Both the position numbers and the translations under genes were made by a program. Below the pieces are notes generated by a model. That model did not search any database. It had not been told where the DNA came from and saw nothing but the letters and a program-made list of their open reading frames with translations. Below are positions 24,472 through 33,160 of a DNA stretch of 64,000 bases, piece by piece; within the stretch, counting starts at the first letter, position 1; each line of letters starts with the position of its first letter. The stretch comes from Orlajensenia sp037404875 (lineage in GTDB: Bacteria; Actinomycetota; Actinomycetes; Actinomycetales; Microbacteriaceae): contig NZ_JBBELO010000039.1 of assembly GCF_037404875.1 (NCBI RefSeq), positions 124,001 to 188,000 of the forward strand, given 5' to 3'.

Positions 24472-26853
24472 ATGTCGAACGCCCCCTTGACTGCACTGTC
24501 TTCGGCGGCGGCATCCACCTTCGAGGCCGCACCCGCCTCGACGTCCTCGTATGCGGAGGACCGCCGTGCCGCCGACGCCCTCCAGCGCATCGAGCAGCGC
24601 GTGCTCTGGCTGGCGACCTCGATCGTGCACCACGCCAACCGCGTGCGACCCAACCCTTCGGGCATGAAGGTGGGTGGCCACCAGGCATCGAGCGCATCGA
24701 TGGTCACGATCATGACCTCGCTGTGGTTCGAGCAGTTGCGCAGTGAGGATCGGGTCTCGGTGAAGCCGCACGCCTCTCCTGTGCTGCACGCCATCAACTA
24801 CCTGCTCGGCGGCCTTGACGAGCGCTACCTCCCGACCCTTCGTGAGTTCGGTGGACTGCAGAGCTATCCGAACCGATCGAAGGATCCCGATCCAGTCGAC
24901 TACTCCACCGGTTCGGTGGGCATCGGGGCGACCGCTCCGCTGTGGGGCGCGATCTCGCGACGATACACCGAGACCCTCACCGGAACGCCCAACCGGGGTC
25001 GGCAGTACTCGCTGCTCGGCGACGCCGAGCTCGATGAAGGCGCCATCTGGGAGGCCGTGCTCGACTCCGCCGTCCAGGATCTGGGAGAGATCGTCTGGGT
25101 GGTCGACCTGAACAGGCAATCCCTCGACCGCGTCGTTCCCAACATCGCCGCCGGCAAGATCGAGAAGCTCTTCGAAGCCGCCGGATGGCAGGTCATCCCG
25201 GTGCGCTTCGGCCGATTGCTCGAGGACCTCATGCAACGCCCCGGCGGGACGTCCCTCCGCGAGCGAATCGTCGGCATGTCCAACGCCGAATACCAGCGGC
25301 TGCTGCGCTGCTCCGCCGCTGAGCTGCGTCTGCGTCTGCCGGGCGTTGACGAGCAGGCCGAGGCGGTGGCGGCGTTGATCGGCGAACTCGACGATGCGAC
25401 ACTCTCGGGCGCCATCCGCAACCTCGGCGGTCACGATCTGGATGCGCTGCGTGCTGCCTTCGCTCAGATCGATGACTCCCGTCCAACGGTGATCATCGCC
25501 TACACGATCAAGGGTCATGGTCTTCCGATCGAGGGACACCCGCAGAACCACTCCTCGCTGCTGTCGATCGAGCAGTATGACGCGTTCGCCGCGTCCCTCG
25601 GCGAGCGAACGGATGCGCCGTGGTCGCGATTCGCGCCGGGATCGGCCGAGGGAGCGCTCTGCTCCACGGCGGCGGCTCGACTCGACCGACCGATCATCCC
25701 CGCCGTCGCCGCCCCACGGGTACCAACGGATCTCGGGCACACGCCGACGGGCTCGGGCACCACCCAGGCCGCGCTGGGCCGGGCATTGCTCGACCTCACG
25801 CGCGTCGCGCCGGCTGTGGCCCGCCGCGTCGTGACCGTCAGCCCGGACGTCTCTTCGAGTACCAATCTCGCAGGCTGGATCAACAAGGTGGGCGTCTGGT
25901 CGACTCGGGAACGCCATGACTGGTTCGACGACGACGGCGAGACGCTCCTGCACTGGCGGGAGCGGCCCAGCGGACAGCACATCGAACTGGGCATCGCCGA
26001 GGTCAACCTGGTGAGCCTCATCAGCGAACTCGGCACGACGTGGAGTCGCTGGGGAGAGACCCTGTTCCCCATCGGCACGATTTACGATCCATTCGTCGAA
26101 CGCGCGCTCGAACCGTGGTCGTACGGCATGTACGCCGGCGGACAATCCATCCTCGTAGGAACACCGTCGGGAGTGACCCTGGCGTCGGAGGGAGGCGCAC
26201 ACCAATCGATCACGACGCCGTCGATCGGGCTCGAACAGCCCCAGTGCCTCAGCTACGAGCCCGCGTTCGTCGTCGACGTCGAGTGGACGCTCCTCGCAGC
26301 GATGGCGCAGATGGGTCGACCGGGAGGAAAGTCGGCGTATCTGCGCCTCTCAACGCGGCCCGTCGACCAGAGGCTCGCCGCGGTGCCGGGTGATCCGGCC
26401 GCCCGCGAGCGGCGCAGACGGCAGGTTGTCGCCGGGGGCTACCTGCTGCGGTGCGCCGCCGATCCTCAGATGACGATCGTCGCGATGGGGGCGCTCATGA
26501 CGGAGGCTCTCGCCGCCGCCGACCGTCTTGAGGGGATCGGCATCGCCGCGGATGTCGTCTGCGTCACGAACCCGGGTCTCTTGTTCGAAGCGTTTCAGGC
26601 ACGCGACGCCGACGGAGAGGGACAGCCATGGATCCTCGATCAGATCCTCCCCGCCGATCGTGCGCGACCGATGGTCACCGTCTTGGACGGCCACCCTCAC
26701 ACCCTCGCGTTCCTCGCCGGCATCAACCGTGTGAAAGCGCGTCGTCTGGGCGTCTCCGGGTTCGGTCAGGCTGGCGATCTCGAGTCGGTCTACCGTTATC
26801 ACGGCATCGACACCGAGAGCATCGTGAGGGCATCGCTCGACGTCGTGAGGTGA
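24472..26853 (+). CDS. AceE-like pyruvate (2-oxoacid) dehydrogenase E1 / transketolase-like enzyme
   Basis: The 793-residue thiamine-diphosphate enzyme resembles homodimeric AceE E1. It has FGGLQSYPNRSKDPDPVDYSTGSVGIG, the ThDP motif GDAELDEG ending VVDLNRQSLD, and HIELGIAEVNL in the pyrimidine-binding half. It is about 100 residues shorter than typical AceE. No E2 or E3 gene is nearby, so it may use the housekeeping E2 or act as a stand-alone decarboxylase. ATG 24472 is six bases from GGAG. It is controlled by the divergent Lrp, perhaps by amino- or 2-oxo-acids. Confidence 0.82.
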   Translation: MSNAPLTALSSAAASTFEAAPASTSSYAEDRRAADALQRIEQRVLWLATSIVHHANRVRPNPSGMKVGGHQASSASMVTIMTSLWFEQLRSEDRVSVKPHASPVLHAINYLLGGLDERYLPTLREFGGLQSYPNRSKDPDPVDYSTGSVGIGATAPLWGAISRRYTETLTGTPNRGRQYSLLGDAELDEGAIWEAVLDSAVQDLGEIVWVVDLNRQSLDRVVPNIAAGKIEKLFEAAGWQVIPVRFGRLLEDLMQRPGGTSLRERIVGMSNAEYQRLLRCSAAELRLRLPGVDEQAEAVAALIGELDDATLSGAIRNLGGHDLDALRAAFAQIDDSRPTVIIAYTIKGHGLPIEGHPQNHSSLLSIEQYDAFAASLGERTDAPWSRFAPGSAEGALCSTAAARLDRPIIPAVAAPRVPTDLGHTPTGSGTTQAALGRALLDLTRVAPAVARRVVTVSPDVSSSTNLAGWINKVGVWSTRERHDWFDDDGETLLHWRERPSGQHIELGIAEVNLVSLISELGTTWSRWGETLFPIGTIYDPFVERALEPWSYGMYAGGQSILVGTPSGVTLASEGGAHQSITTPSIGLEQPQCLSYEPAFVVDVEWTLLAAMAQMGRPGGKSAYLRLSTRPVDQRLAAVPGDPAARERRRRQVVAGGYLLRCAADPQMTIVAMGALMTEALAAADRLEGIGIAADVVCVTNPGLLFEAFQARDADGEGQPWILDQILPADRARPMVTVLDGHPHTLAFLAGINRVKARRLGVSGFGQAGDLESVYRYHGIDTESIVRASLDVVR

Positions 26854-26883
26854 GCGCCTCACCTCACGGAGCAGCCAGGCCGC

Positions 26884-27789
26884 TCACGACCCGCTGCCAC
26901 TTCGCCCATTGCCGGCATCCCGTGCGAGAAAGGCCGACCATTCACGTCGCACGAAGCTCTCGTAACTCGTCGGCTGCCGACCGAGCAACCATGACAGCAC
27001 GTTGGCGTTGCCGATGAAGTCGTGGGCGCTGTAGCGCGCGGAGATGGATCGAAGCACCGCGAGCTGGTGTGGCGCATCGGCCCGATCGCCCGCACCGAGC
27101 CACGCCTTGGCGTAGGTCTCGGCATCGATCTCACGCACGTCGAGGGGGCGCTCCATGACCCGCGCGATGACGTCGCGCAGCTCCCGAGCCGTGTACCGGC
27201 CGGGTGCGACCAGTTCATAGGTCGCACCCGCATGCCGTTGGCCGTGCCTCAAGGCCATGACGGCGACATCGGTGACGTCGTCGAGGTCGACCAACGACTG
27301 CCGCCGATCCAGTGACCACGAGAGCTCGAAGACGCCTCGCTCGAAAGCCGGGCGAAGTTTGAGCGGGAGCATGTAGTTGGCCGGCTGCAGGATGGTGAAT
27401 TCGAGGTCGGAGGAGAGCAGATGCTCCTCGACGTCGCGCTTGATCTCGTGCTGCACGAGGTCGGTGAGAATCGAGTGGAGCACCGAGCTGAAGACGAAAT
27501 GCTCGACGCCCGCCGCACGCGCTGCATCGATGAGAGCGATCCCCATCGCGTGCTCGTCGGGGCTCAGGGTCGGTCCGACGTGATAGATCGCGCGCACGCC
27601 GTCGACGGCCTCGGCCAGAAGTCGGGGGTCTGCCAGGTCGTCGATGAGAACGTCGTGCACCCCCAGAAGACGCAGCCGATCTGCGGATGCCTCGGACCGA
27701 ACGATCGCGCGCACGGGCTCGCTGCCGGCCACCAGCTTCGGAATGAGCAGTCTGCCCTGATTGCCGTGCGCCGCGGTGACGAGGATCAC
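26884..27789 (-). CDS. NmrA-like NAD(P)-binding protein
   Basis: The 301-residue Rossmann protein starts ILVTAAHGNQGRLLIPKLVAGSEPVRAIVRSEASADRL, with the GxxGxxG-like TAAHGNQG motif. It lacks an obvious YxxxK catalytic pair, as in NmrA/atypical SDR regulators and isoflavone-reductase-like enzymes. The GTG start overlaps the TGA of the FAH gene (GTGA). It is the last gene of the minus-strand arm of the aromatic cluster. Confidence 0.82.
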   Translation of the reverse strand: MILVTAAHGNQGRLLIPKLVAGSEPVRAIVRSEASADRLRLLGVHDVLIDDLADPRLLAEAVDGVRAIYHVGPTLSPDEHAMGIALIDAARAAGVEHFVFSSVLHSILTDLVQHEIKRDVEEHLLSSDLEFTILQPANYMLPLKLRPAFERGVFELSWSLDRRQSLVDLDDVTDVAVMALRHGQRHAGATYELVAPGRYTARELRDVIARVMERPLDVREIDAETYAKAWLGAGDRADAPHQLAVLRSISARYSAHDFIGNANVLSWLLGRQPTSYESFVRREWSAFLARDAGNGRSGSGS

Positions 27790-28658
27790 GCGTAGGAGCT
27801 GGCCACGAAACGCTGTGTGATGGACCCGATACCCTCGATCTCGGTCACGAGGCTCTCCCCGGCGACGAGGAAGCGCTTGGGGTTCATTCCCGCACCGACT
27901 CCCGGGGGTGTTCCGGTGAAGATGAGGTCACCCGGTAGGAGTTCGATCGTCTCGGAGAGCCGGCTGACGAGGTCGTCGACGGCGAAGATCAGCTGCTCGC
28001 TGTTGCCACGCTGCACGACCGTCTGAGCTCCGTCGGCCGAGATGATCGTCGTCGAGATGGCCAGCCTGTCGGGATCGGCGAGCTCGTCGAGTGTGACGAT
28101 GACCGGGCCGGTCGGCGCGAAGCCCTCGAACGACTTGCCCATGCTGAACTGCGCCGGTTGACCTTGCCATTGCACCGTGCGCTCCGACAGGTCTTGCCCG
28201 ACCGTGTATCCCGCAATCCGATCACGAGCCTCGCCCCGAGGGATGTGACGCCCTCCACGACCGATCACGACCACCAGTTCTGCCTCCCAGTCCACGGTGG
28301 CGCCCGGCAGTGGTACCTCTGTCGATGGCCCGCTCACCGACGAGGAGAACTTCGTGAACACCACGGGCTGCTCGGGAAGCGGCAGGCCAGATTCGGCGGC
28401 GTGGTCGGCGTAGTTCAATCCGACCCCGACGACCTGCCGAGGGCGCGGCGACGGCGCGCCGAATGCCCCGATCTCGGCGGGTGCCGCATCCGCGTGCGCG
28501 CCGACATCGATCGATGCGGCCCACTCCTCGAACTCGCGCCATCGGGAGAAGACGAGGGCGGGGTCTGCTGCGAACCTGCCCTCGCTCGCGGCCTCGACAT
28601 CGAGGATGCGGTCCTGGTCGACGAGAACGAGCCGGCCGGCGGAGTTGGCGATGCGCAT
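27786..28658 (-). CDS. Fumarylacetoacetate hydrolase (FAH) family protein
   Basis: The 290-residue protein has VVGVGLNYADHAAESGLPLPEQPVVFTKFSSS and VDWEAELVVVIGRGG, giving the metal-binding acidic residues. LIFTGTPPGVGAG closes the domain. FAH proteins hydrolyse acylpyruvates or isomerise or decarboxylate ring-cleavage products of aromatics. Its place between flavin hydroxylase and NmrA genes fits that job. AAAGGAAA upstream supports 28658 as the start. Confidence 0.9.
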   Translation of the reverse strand: MRIANSAGRLVLVDQDRILDVEAASEGRFAADPALVFSRWREFEEWAASIDVGAHADAAPAEIGAFGAPSPRPRQVVGVGLNYADHAAESGLPLPEQPVVFTKFSSSVSGPSTEVPLPGATVDWEAELVVVIGRGGRHIPRGEARDRIAGYTVGQDLSERTVQWQGQPAQFSMGKSFEGFAPTGPVIVTLDELADPDRLAISTTIISADGAQTVVQRGNSEQLIFAVDDLVSRLSETIELLPGDLIFTGTPPGVGAGMNPKRFLVAGESLVTEIEGIGSITQRFVASSYA

Positions 28659-28680
28659 GGGGTTTCCTTTCGAGCGTGCG

Positions 28681-30291
28681 TCAGGGAGCAGAGGTGAAGC
28701 CGAGGAGGGCCGCATCGAACGCCTCGTCGGGGTCGGCCGAGGCTTTCCCCATCCAGGCGATGTGCTGGTCCGGGCGCACGAGAGAGACCTCGCCCGGCGT
28801 GGTGGAATCGAAGCCGTGGGCGCCGGGATCTACGTGCACCAGCGGAATCCCGCGCCGGCCGGCCACTGCCATCCACGGCTCGACATCGGCCTCAGCACCG
28901 AGTGCCGTGAATTCGAAGCCGAGAAGATCGAACAGCGAGTCGCCCGCCGCGTTTCTGGAGTGAGGAAGTCGATTCCCCGGTGCCGCGACCGGCAGGTAGA
29001 GGTCGGGTGAGGGCGTCTGAGCCGCGGCGTGTGGGCCGTATCCGTACCCGAGCACGAGGCCGAGGCTGTAGAACTCGGCGCGCTTCACCTGCTCGATGGC
29101 GAGAGCGGCGGACGCCCGGGCCGACTCGCCGTCCACTCCCGCCGCCATCATTGCCGGGCTCGTGAGGTCGTGCGAGAGCGCCCGCAGGTTGCCGGCTGCG
29201 AGCGCGATCGTCTGCTGCGCGATCGGCCGTCGCTCCGCCTCGTAGCTCTCGAGCAGGGCCGGCGTCGCCCAGCCCTCCGACACCGCGGCGATCTTCCAGG
29301 CGAGGTTCACGGCATCGCCGATCCCGGTGTTGTAGCCGTGACCTCCCCACGGCGGGTTCTGGTGGGCCGCGTCGCCGACCAGGAACGCGCGCCCGAAACC
29401 GTACGAGTCCGCGAGCAGCATCCTCGCCTGCCACGGGTCGGTGGCGATCACCTCGACGTCGATGGGGGCGCCGACCAGCCCGCGCACGACCGCGGCTGCC
29501 TCGTCGTCGTCGGCGATCGCCTCCGTGGCCGTTGCGATGGCCCACCATTCGCCGTCGAGCGAGAGCGGGCCGATCACTCCGGGAAAGGTCGGGTTGAGCA
29601 CCCAATGGTGGATCGCGGGGCGCTCGGGAAGCATCGACGCGAGCTCGCGGGAACGGAACGTGATGTTCACGTTGGGTCGGCCGGCGGCGGCGCCTTCGTA
29701 GCGAGCCCCGAGCTCCGCCCGCACGATGCTGCGCGATCCGTCTGCTCCGATGACGTAGTCCGCTTCGACGACGGATTGCCGGTCGTCGAGGTCCTCCACC
29801 TGCAGGCGAGCGCCATCCCGCGTCAGGTCGACCGACGTCACCCGACTGCCGAACAGGGTCGTGACGAGGGGCTCAGCGTCGAGCATCGCCCGCAATGCCT
29901 CCTCGACTGCTGACTGAGTCACCTGCTGGGCCCCCTCGGCAGTGAGCTCGGAGTCGAGGAGCTCGAGTCCGAGCACTCCGCGCAACCGAGTGATCTCATG
30001 GCCGGCTGCGGTCGTGCAGAACCGCACCTCATCCGACCACGACGCGGGAATGGCCGCTCGACGGCGGATCTCGTCGGCCGCCCCCGTTCGCCGGAAGAGC
30101 TCCATCGTTCGGGCGGAGGTGGTCTTGGCGCGTGGCCGGGAGTGGTCGACGTCGAGGCGCGGCTCCACGAGCACGCAGCCACGACCGTGCCGGGCGAGTT
30201 CCAGGGCCATCGTGAGACCGACGGGGCCGCCGCCGACGATGGCGACGGGCACGCGTCTGGCCGAAATACCCTCGGCACTCAGAGACGTCAC
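28681..30291 (-). CDS. FAD-dependent aromatic hydroxylase (PheA/TfdB/MhpA-like)
   Basis: The 536-residue flavoprotein monooxygenase starts with VPVAIVGGGPVGLTMALELARHGRG (FAD GxGxxG). It has DYVIGADGSRSIVRAELG and AFLVGDAAHQNPPWGGHGYNTGIGDAVNLAWKIAAV (GD motif), and a thioredoxin-like C-terminal region. These enzymes hydroxylate phenols or hydroxyphenyl acids using NAD(P)H. The GTG start overlaps the stop of the VOC dioxygenase gene (GTGA); GTG 30294 is also possible. It likely prepares the ring for cleavage. Confidence 0.9.
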   Translation of the reverse strand: MTSLSAEGISARRVPVAIVGGGPVGLTMALELARHGRGCVLVEPRLDVDHSRPRAKTTSARTMELFRRTGAADEIRRRAAIPASWSDEVRFCTTAAGHEITRLRGVLGLELLDSELTAEGAQQVTQSAVEEALRAMLDAEPLVTTLFGSRVTSVDLTRDGARLQVEDLDDRQSVVEADYVIGADGSRSIVRAELGARYEGAAAGRPNVNITFRSRELASMLPERPAIHHWVLNPTFPGVIGPLSLDGEWWAIATATEAIADDDEAAAVVRGLVGAPIDVEVIATDPWQARMLLADSYGFGRAFLVGDAAHQNPPWGGHGYNTGIGDAVNLAWKIAAVSEGWATPALLESYEAERRPIAQQTIALAAGNLRALSHDLTSPAMMAAGVDGESARASAALAIEQVKRAEFYSLGLVLGYGYGPHAAAQTPSPDLYLPVAAPGNRLPHSRNAAGDSLFDLLGFEFTALGAEADVEPWMAVAGRRGIPLVHVDPGAHGFDSTTPGEVSLVRPDQHIAWMGKASADPDEAFDAALLGFTSAP

Positions 30292-30899
30292 CACACCTCG
30301 GGAAGGAAGATGTCGTCGGGGATGACCGTGGGGAGGTATTCCCCGGCGCGGGTGCGCTCGTGGATCTCCTGGAAGGAGAGTCCGGCCTCGCGTGCCTCCA
30401 CGAGCTTCTCCGGATCGAACCACGTGCCGATCGGGTTCTCAGCGAACTCCTTGGCGTTGGCGATCCACTCGCTGGAGTCGGCCCAGTCGCCGAAGCCATC
30501 GACCTGGATCTCGACCCCGTTGCCGTCGGGATCCTGGTAGTAGACCGACATCGTGATGCCGTGATCGAGCTGCAGGAAAGGCACGATGCCGTGGGCGCGC
30601 AGACGGATGTAGTTGTTGATCCACATGTCGAAGGTCGAGAACTCGAAGGCCGTGTGGTGGATGCCCGTCTCGTGACCCTTGTCGGTCGGGTGCTTCAGTC
30701 CGGGGGGCGAGAGGAAGGCGATGCGGTGGTTCGCCTCGTCGTTCGTGAGCCACGACGCCTCATCGCTCTGGAAGACCGGGCGAAGCCCGCAGACCAGCCC
30801 ATACCACTCCACCATCTGGCTCATGCGCAGCGTCGTGAACGTGGTGTGGTGCAGTTTGGGGGGGTTCGCCGGCCAGTGCGTGGCCTTGTTCTCCGGCAT
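30288..30899 (-). CDS. VOC-superfamily extradiol-type dioxygenase
   Basis: The 203-residue protein has paired betaalphabetabetabeta modules with PKLHHTTFTTLRMSQMVEWYGLVCGLRP, GIHHTAFEFSTFDMW and YYQDPDGNGVEIQVD. The first His, the HH pair and the final Glu are the expected metal ligands. It resembles single-domain 2,3-dihydroxybiphenyl-type dioxygenases. It probably opens the ring made by the flavin hydroxylase. GAAGGAG lies just upstream of the ATG. Cleavage of a catechol-like substrate is inferred. Confidence 0.85.
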   Translation of the reverse strand: MPENKATHWPANPPKLHHTTFTTLRMSQMVEWYGLVCGLRPVFQSDEASWLTNDEANHRIAFLSPPGLKHPTDKGHETGIHHTAFEFSTFDMWINNYIRLRAHGIVPFLQLDHGITMSVYYQDPDGNGVEIQVDGFGDWADSSEWIANAKEFAENPIGTWFDPEKLVEAREAGLSFQEIHERTRAGEYLPTVIPDDIFLPEVW

Positions 30900-30963
30900 G
30901 TATCTCTCCTTCGAGATCGCAATGATGGTGAGAAGCGCATCCGAGCTTCCTTGTTCCGGGAGA

Positions 30964-30978
30964 ATATATCTTATAGCG
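30964..30978. promoter_or_regulatory. Site A, ATATATCTTATAGCG, likely GntR/FCD operator
   Basis: An AT-rich site in the divergent gap between the VOC dioxygenase and the GntR gene. A close relative (site B) lies at 31802-31814 before the next plus-strand gene. It overlaps a possible minus-strand -10 box. Confidence 0.5.
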
Positions 30979-31061
30979 TGCGAGGTCTGCAGTGGCGGCG
31001 CAGGAGTTCGACGCCGGCGGTGACACCATGAACGCAGGCAACGATGACGAGGAGGGGCTCG

Positions 31062-31748
31062 ATGGTGGTCCAGGGTCAGGTGCGCTCGGTCGCATCGGCG
31101 AACAACTCGGCCGTCGATCTGGTCACGGCCGAGATCCGGCGCGCCGTGCTCACCGGCTCCCTGCCCGCGGGTGCGGAGTTCTCCATCCGCGATCTGGCCG
31201 CTCAGCTCGGTGTCAGCCACATCCCGATTCGCGAGGCTCTCAGACGACTCGAATCACAGGGGCTGATCGTGCTCCGCCAGGCTCGTGCGGCGAGCGTCGC
31301 ACCGCTGAGCACGGCGGACCTCGCGGCGATCTACCGCCTACGGTACGTCATCGAGCTTCCGCTCGCGGGAGCCTCAGCGGGCAACCGCACGCCCAGTCAG
31401 GTCGCCCGACTCGACGCGTTGCTCGAGGCCAGTCGCGACCCCGATCCGGAGGTCGCGTGGCAGGCTCATTACGACTTCCACGAAGCGCTCGTGCACCCAG
31501 CCGCCAACGCGTGGGACGACCGCGTGCTGCACACCCTGTGGGTTGCGGCGGAACGCTATACCCACCTCGTCTTCGATCCCACGCGCATCACGGAGGAGGA
31601 GCGCGCCCGACGCTATGAGACCCACCGCGTGCTGAGGGATGCCGCCCTCGTGGCCGATGCCGAGGCAATGGCCGCGGCGCTGCGAGAGCACCTCAGCGTC
31701 AACGAGAGCCGCATCCGCGACCACATCGGCCCACTCGAAGATCGCTGA
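31062..31748 (+). CDS. GntR family transcriptional regulator, FCD subfamily
   Basis: The 228-residue protein has a winged helix (AVDLVTAEIRRAVLTGSLPAGAEFSIRDLAAQLGVSHIPIREALRRLESQGLI) and an all-helical FCD ligand domain. The domain has HYDFHEALV as the metal/ligand-binding Asp-His and further His at the end (LREHLSVNESR). FCD regulators sense organic acids. GGAGGGG seven bases upstream sets ATG 31062. It probably controls both arms of the aromatic cluster through sites A and B. Confidence 0.92.
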   Translation: MVVQGQVRSVASANNSAVDLVTAEIRRAVLTGSLPAGAEFSIRDLAAQLGVSHIPIREALRRLESQGLIVLRQARAASVAPLSTADLAAIYRLRYVIELPLAGASAGNRTPSQVARLDALLEASRDPDPEVAWQAHYDFHEALVHPAANAWDDRVLHTLWVAAERYTHLVFDPTRITEEERARRYETHRVLRDAALVADAEAMAAALREHLSVNESRIRDHIGPLEDR

Positions 31749-31801
31749 CGCGCGACCCGAACGTGGGTTGTGACCCCGGGGCCGTGCGCTTAGCATGCAG
31801 G

Positions 31802-31814
31802 ATATATCGTAGCG
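31802..31814. promoter_or_regulatory. Site B, ATATATCGTAGCG, likely GntR/FCD operator
   Basis: Shares ATATATC and TAGCG with site A, with a two-base difference between the halves. It lies 18 bases before the ATG of the NmrA-like gene that starts the plus-strand operon. Confidence 0.5.
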
Positions 31815-31832
31815 AATAGCGAGGAGGCGCCG

Positions 31833-32705
31833 ATGTCTGTTCTGGTGCTCGGTGCGACCGGCAACGTCGGTCCCCACGTCGTGGCGGAGTTGCGCGCCAT
31901 CGGGTCGACTCCTCGAGTGCTCGTTCGCGATGGTGATCGCGCCCGCGCCCTACTCGGCGAGGACATCGAGGTGATCGCGGGCGATGTCACCGATCCCGCC
32001 GTTCTGCACTCGGCGATCGACGACGTCGACAGCGCCTTTCTTCTCTCGCCGCACAGTTTCACCATGGCCGACCTGCAACTGAGCGTCATCCGAACGCTGC
32101 GTCGAACCGGCATCCGCATCGTGAAGATCTCCGGTACGGCATCCGCGATCACGCCCGATGGACCCCACGCCTGCCGGGAGCACTGGGAGATCGAGCGTGT
32201 GCTTCACGACAGCGGCCAGCCGTTCGTCATCCTGCGCCCGAACTCGTACATGCAGGTGCTCGTCGGCCAGCTTCTGCTTCCTGCGCTCCGCTCGACCGGC
32301 AACCTCATCAACCCGATCGGCTCCGCCGGGATCAGCATGGTCGACGCGCGAGATGTCGGAGCCGTTGCCGCCCGCGTTCTCACGCGGCATGACTGGGACG
32401 GCCAGACGCTGAGCATCACCGGCCCACGGGCCGTGGGTTACGCCGAGATCGCCGGGCTCGTCGCCGAGCGCAGCCGTACCTCCCCAACCGTCGTCGACGT
32501 GAGCCTCGATGGCGTGCGCTCCGCGCTGATCGAACGTGGGATGGCGCCGTGGGAGGCGGACCACTTCCGCGAGATGTACGAGCTGTTCAAGCAGGGGGAG
32601 TCCGCGTTCATCACTGACACCGTCCTCTCCGTCACGGGCCGCTCACCACGCACGATCGAGGCCTTCCTCGACGAGGCTCTCGCCCACGACGAGGTCTCAG
32701 CGTGA
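31833..32705 (+). CDS. NmrA-like NAD(P)-binding protein
   Basis: The 290-residue protein starts SVLVLGATGNVGPHVVAELRAIGSTPRVLVRDGDRARAL, a classical GATGNVG Rossmann motif. It has DVDSAFLLSPHSF and ILRPNSYMQVLVGQLLLPALRSTGNLI. It resembles NmrA/NAD-binding SDRs that reduce or sense small molecules. GAGGAGG upstream gives a strong start. It is first of the plus-strand arm, and a second, different NmrA-like protein ends the minus-strand arm. Confidence 0.85.
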   Translation: MSVLVLGATGNVGPHVVAELRAIGSTPRVLVRDGDRARALLGEDIEVIAGDVTDPAVLHSAIDDVDSAFLLSPHSFTMADLQLSVIRTLRRTGIRIVKISGTASAITPDGPHACREHWEIERVLHDSGQPFVILRPNSYMQVLVGQLLLPALRSTGNLINPIGSAGISMVDARDVGAVAARVLTRHDWDGQTLSITGPRAVGYAEIAGLVAERSRTSPTVVDVSLDGVRSALIERGMAPWEADHFREMYELFKQGESAFITDTVLSVTGRSPRTIEAFLDEALAHDEVSA

Positions 32706-33127
32706 GCGCGTGTCTTCCTTGCGACCTCGAAGAGGCGGATGCGAACGCCGTCGTCTACCGCGACGACGTGTGGTCGTGTGAGATCGCGGACGGATACGAC
32801 GTTCCCGGGTGGTTCATCCTGCGATTGCGTCGCCACGCCGAAGGCTGGGCCGGTGCCACCATCGACGAACTCGCCGGGTTCGGTCCACTGTCGAAACGAC
32901 TCGTCGCCGCCATTCAGCAGGCGACAGCCGCGCCGACCGTGTACTTCCTGAGCTTCGGCGAGAACTATCCGCATTTCCACTTCCTCGTGATCACCCGCCC
33001 CGCTGACCTCTCCCCCGATCTGACCGGCGCGGCCATCCTCACGCAGCGCGCGGAGCAGCGCGACCTCACGGCCGCGCTCGCCGTCGGGGCCGAGGTGCGG
33101 GCCGCGCTCGCCGTCACCCGTATCTGA
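32702..33127 (+). CDS. HIT-like (histidine-triad-like) protein
   Basis: The 141-residue protein has CLPCDLEEADANAVVYRDDVWSCEIADG near the start and GENYPHFHFLVITRP, the HxHxxx triad region of HIT nucleotide hydrolases and transferases. The GTG start overlaps the stop of the NmrA-like gene (GTGA). Substrate unknown. Its place in an aromatic-catabolism operon is unusual. Confidence 0.75.
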   Translation: MSACLPCDLEEADANAVVYRDDVWSCEIADGYDVPGWFILRLRRHAEGWAGATIDELAGFGPLSKRLVAAIQQATAAPTVYFLSFGENYPHFHFLVITRPADLSPDLTGAAILTQRAEQRDLTAALAVGAEVRAALAVTRI

Positions 33128-33160
33128 CCCACCCAACAACACCCAACCGAAAGGACGACG

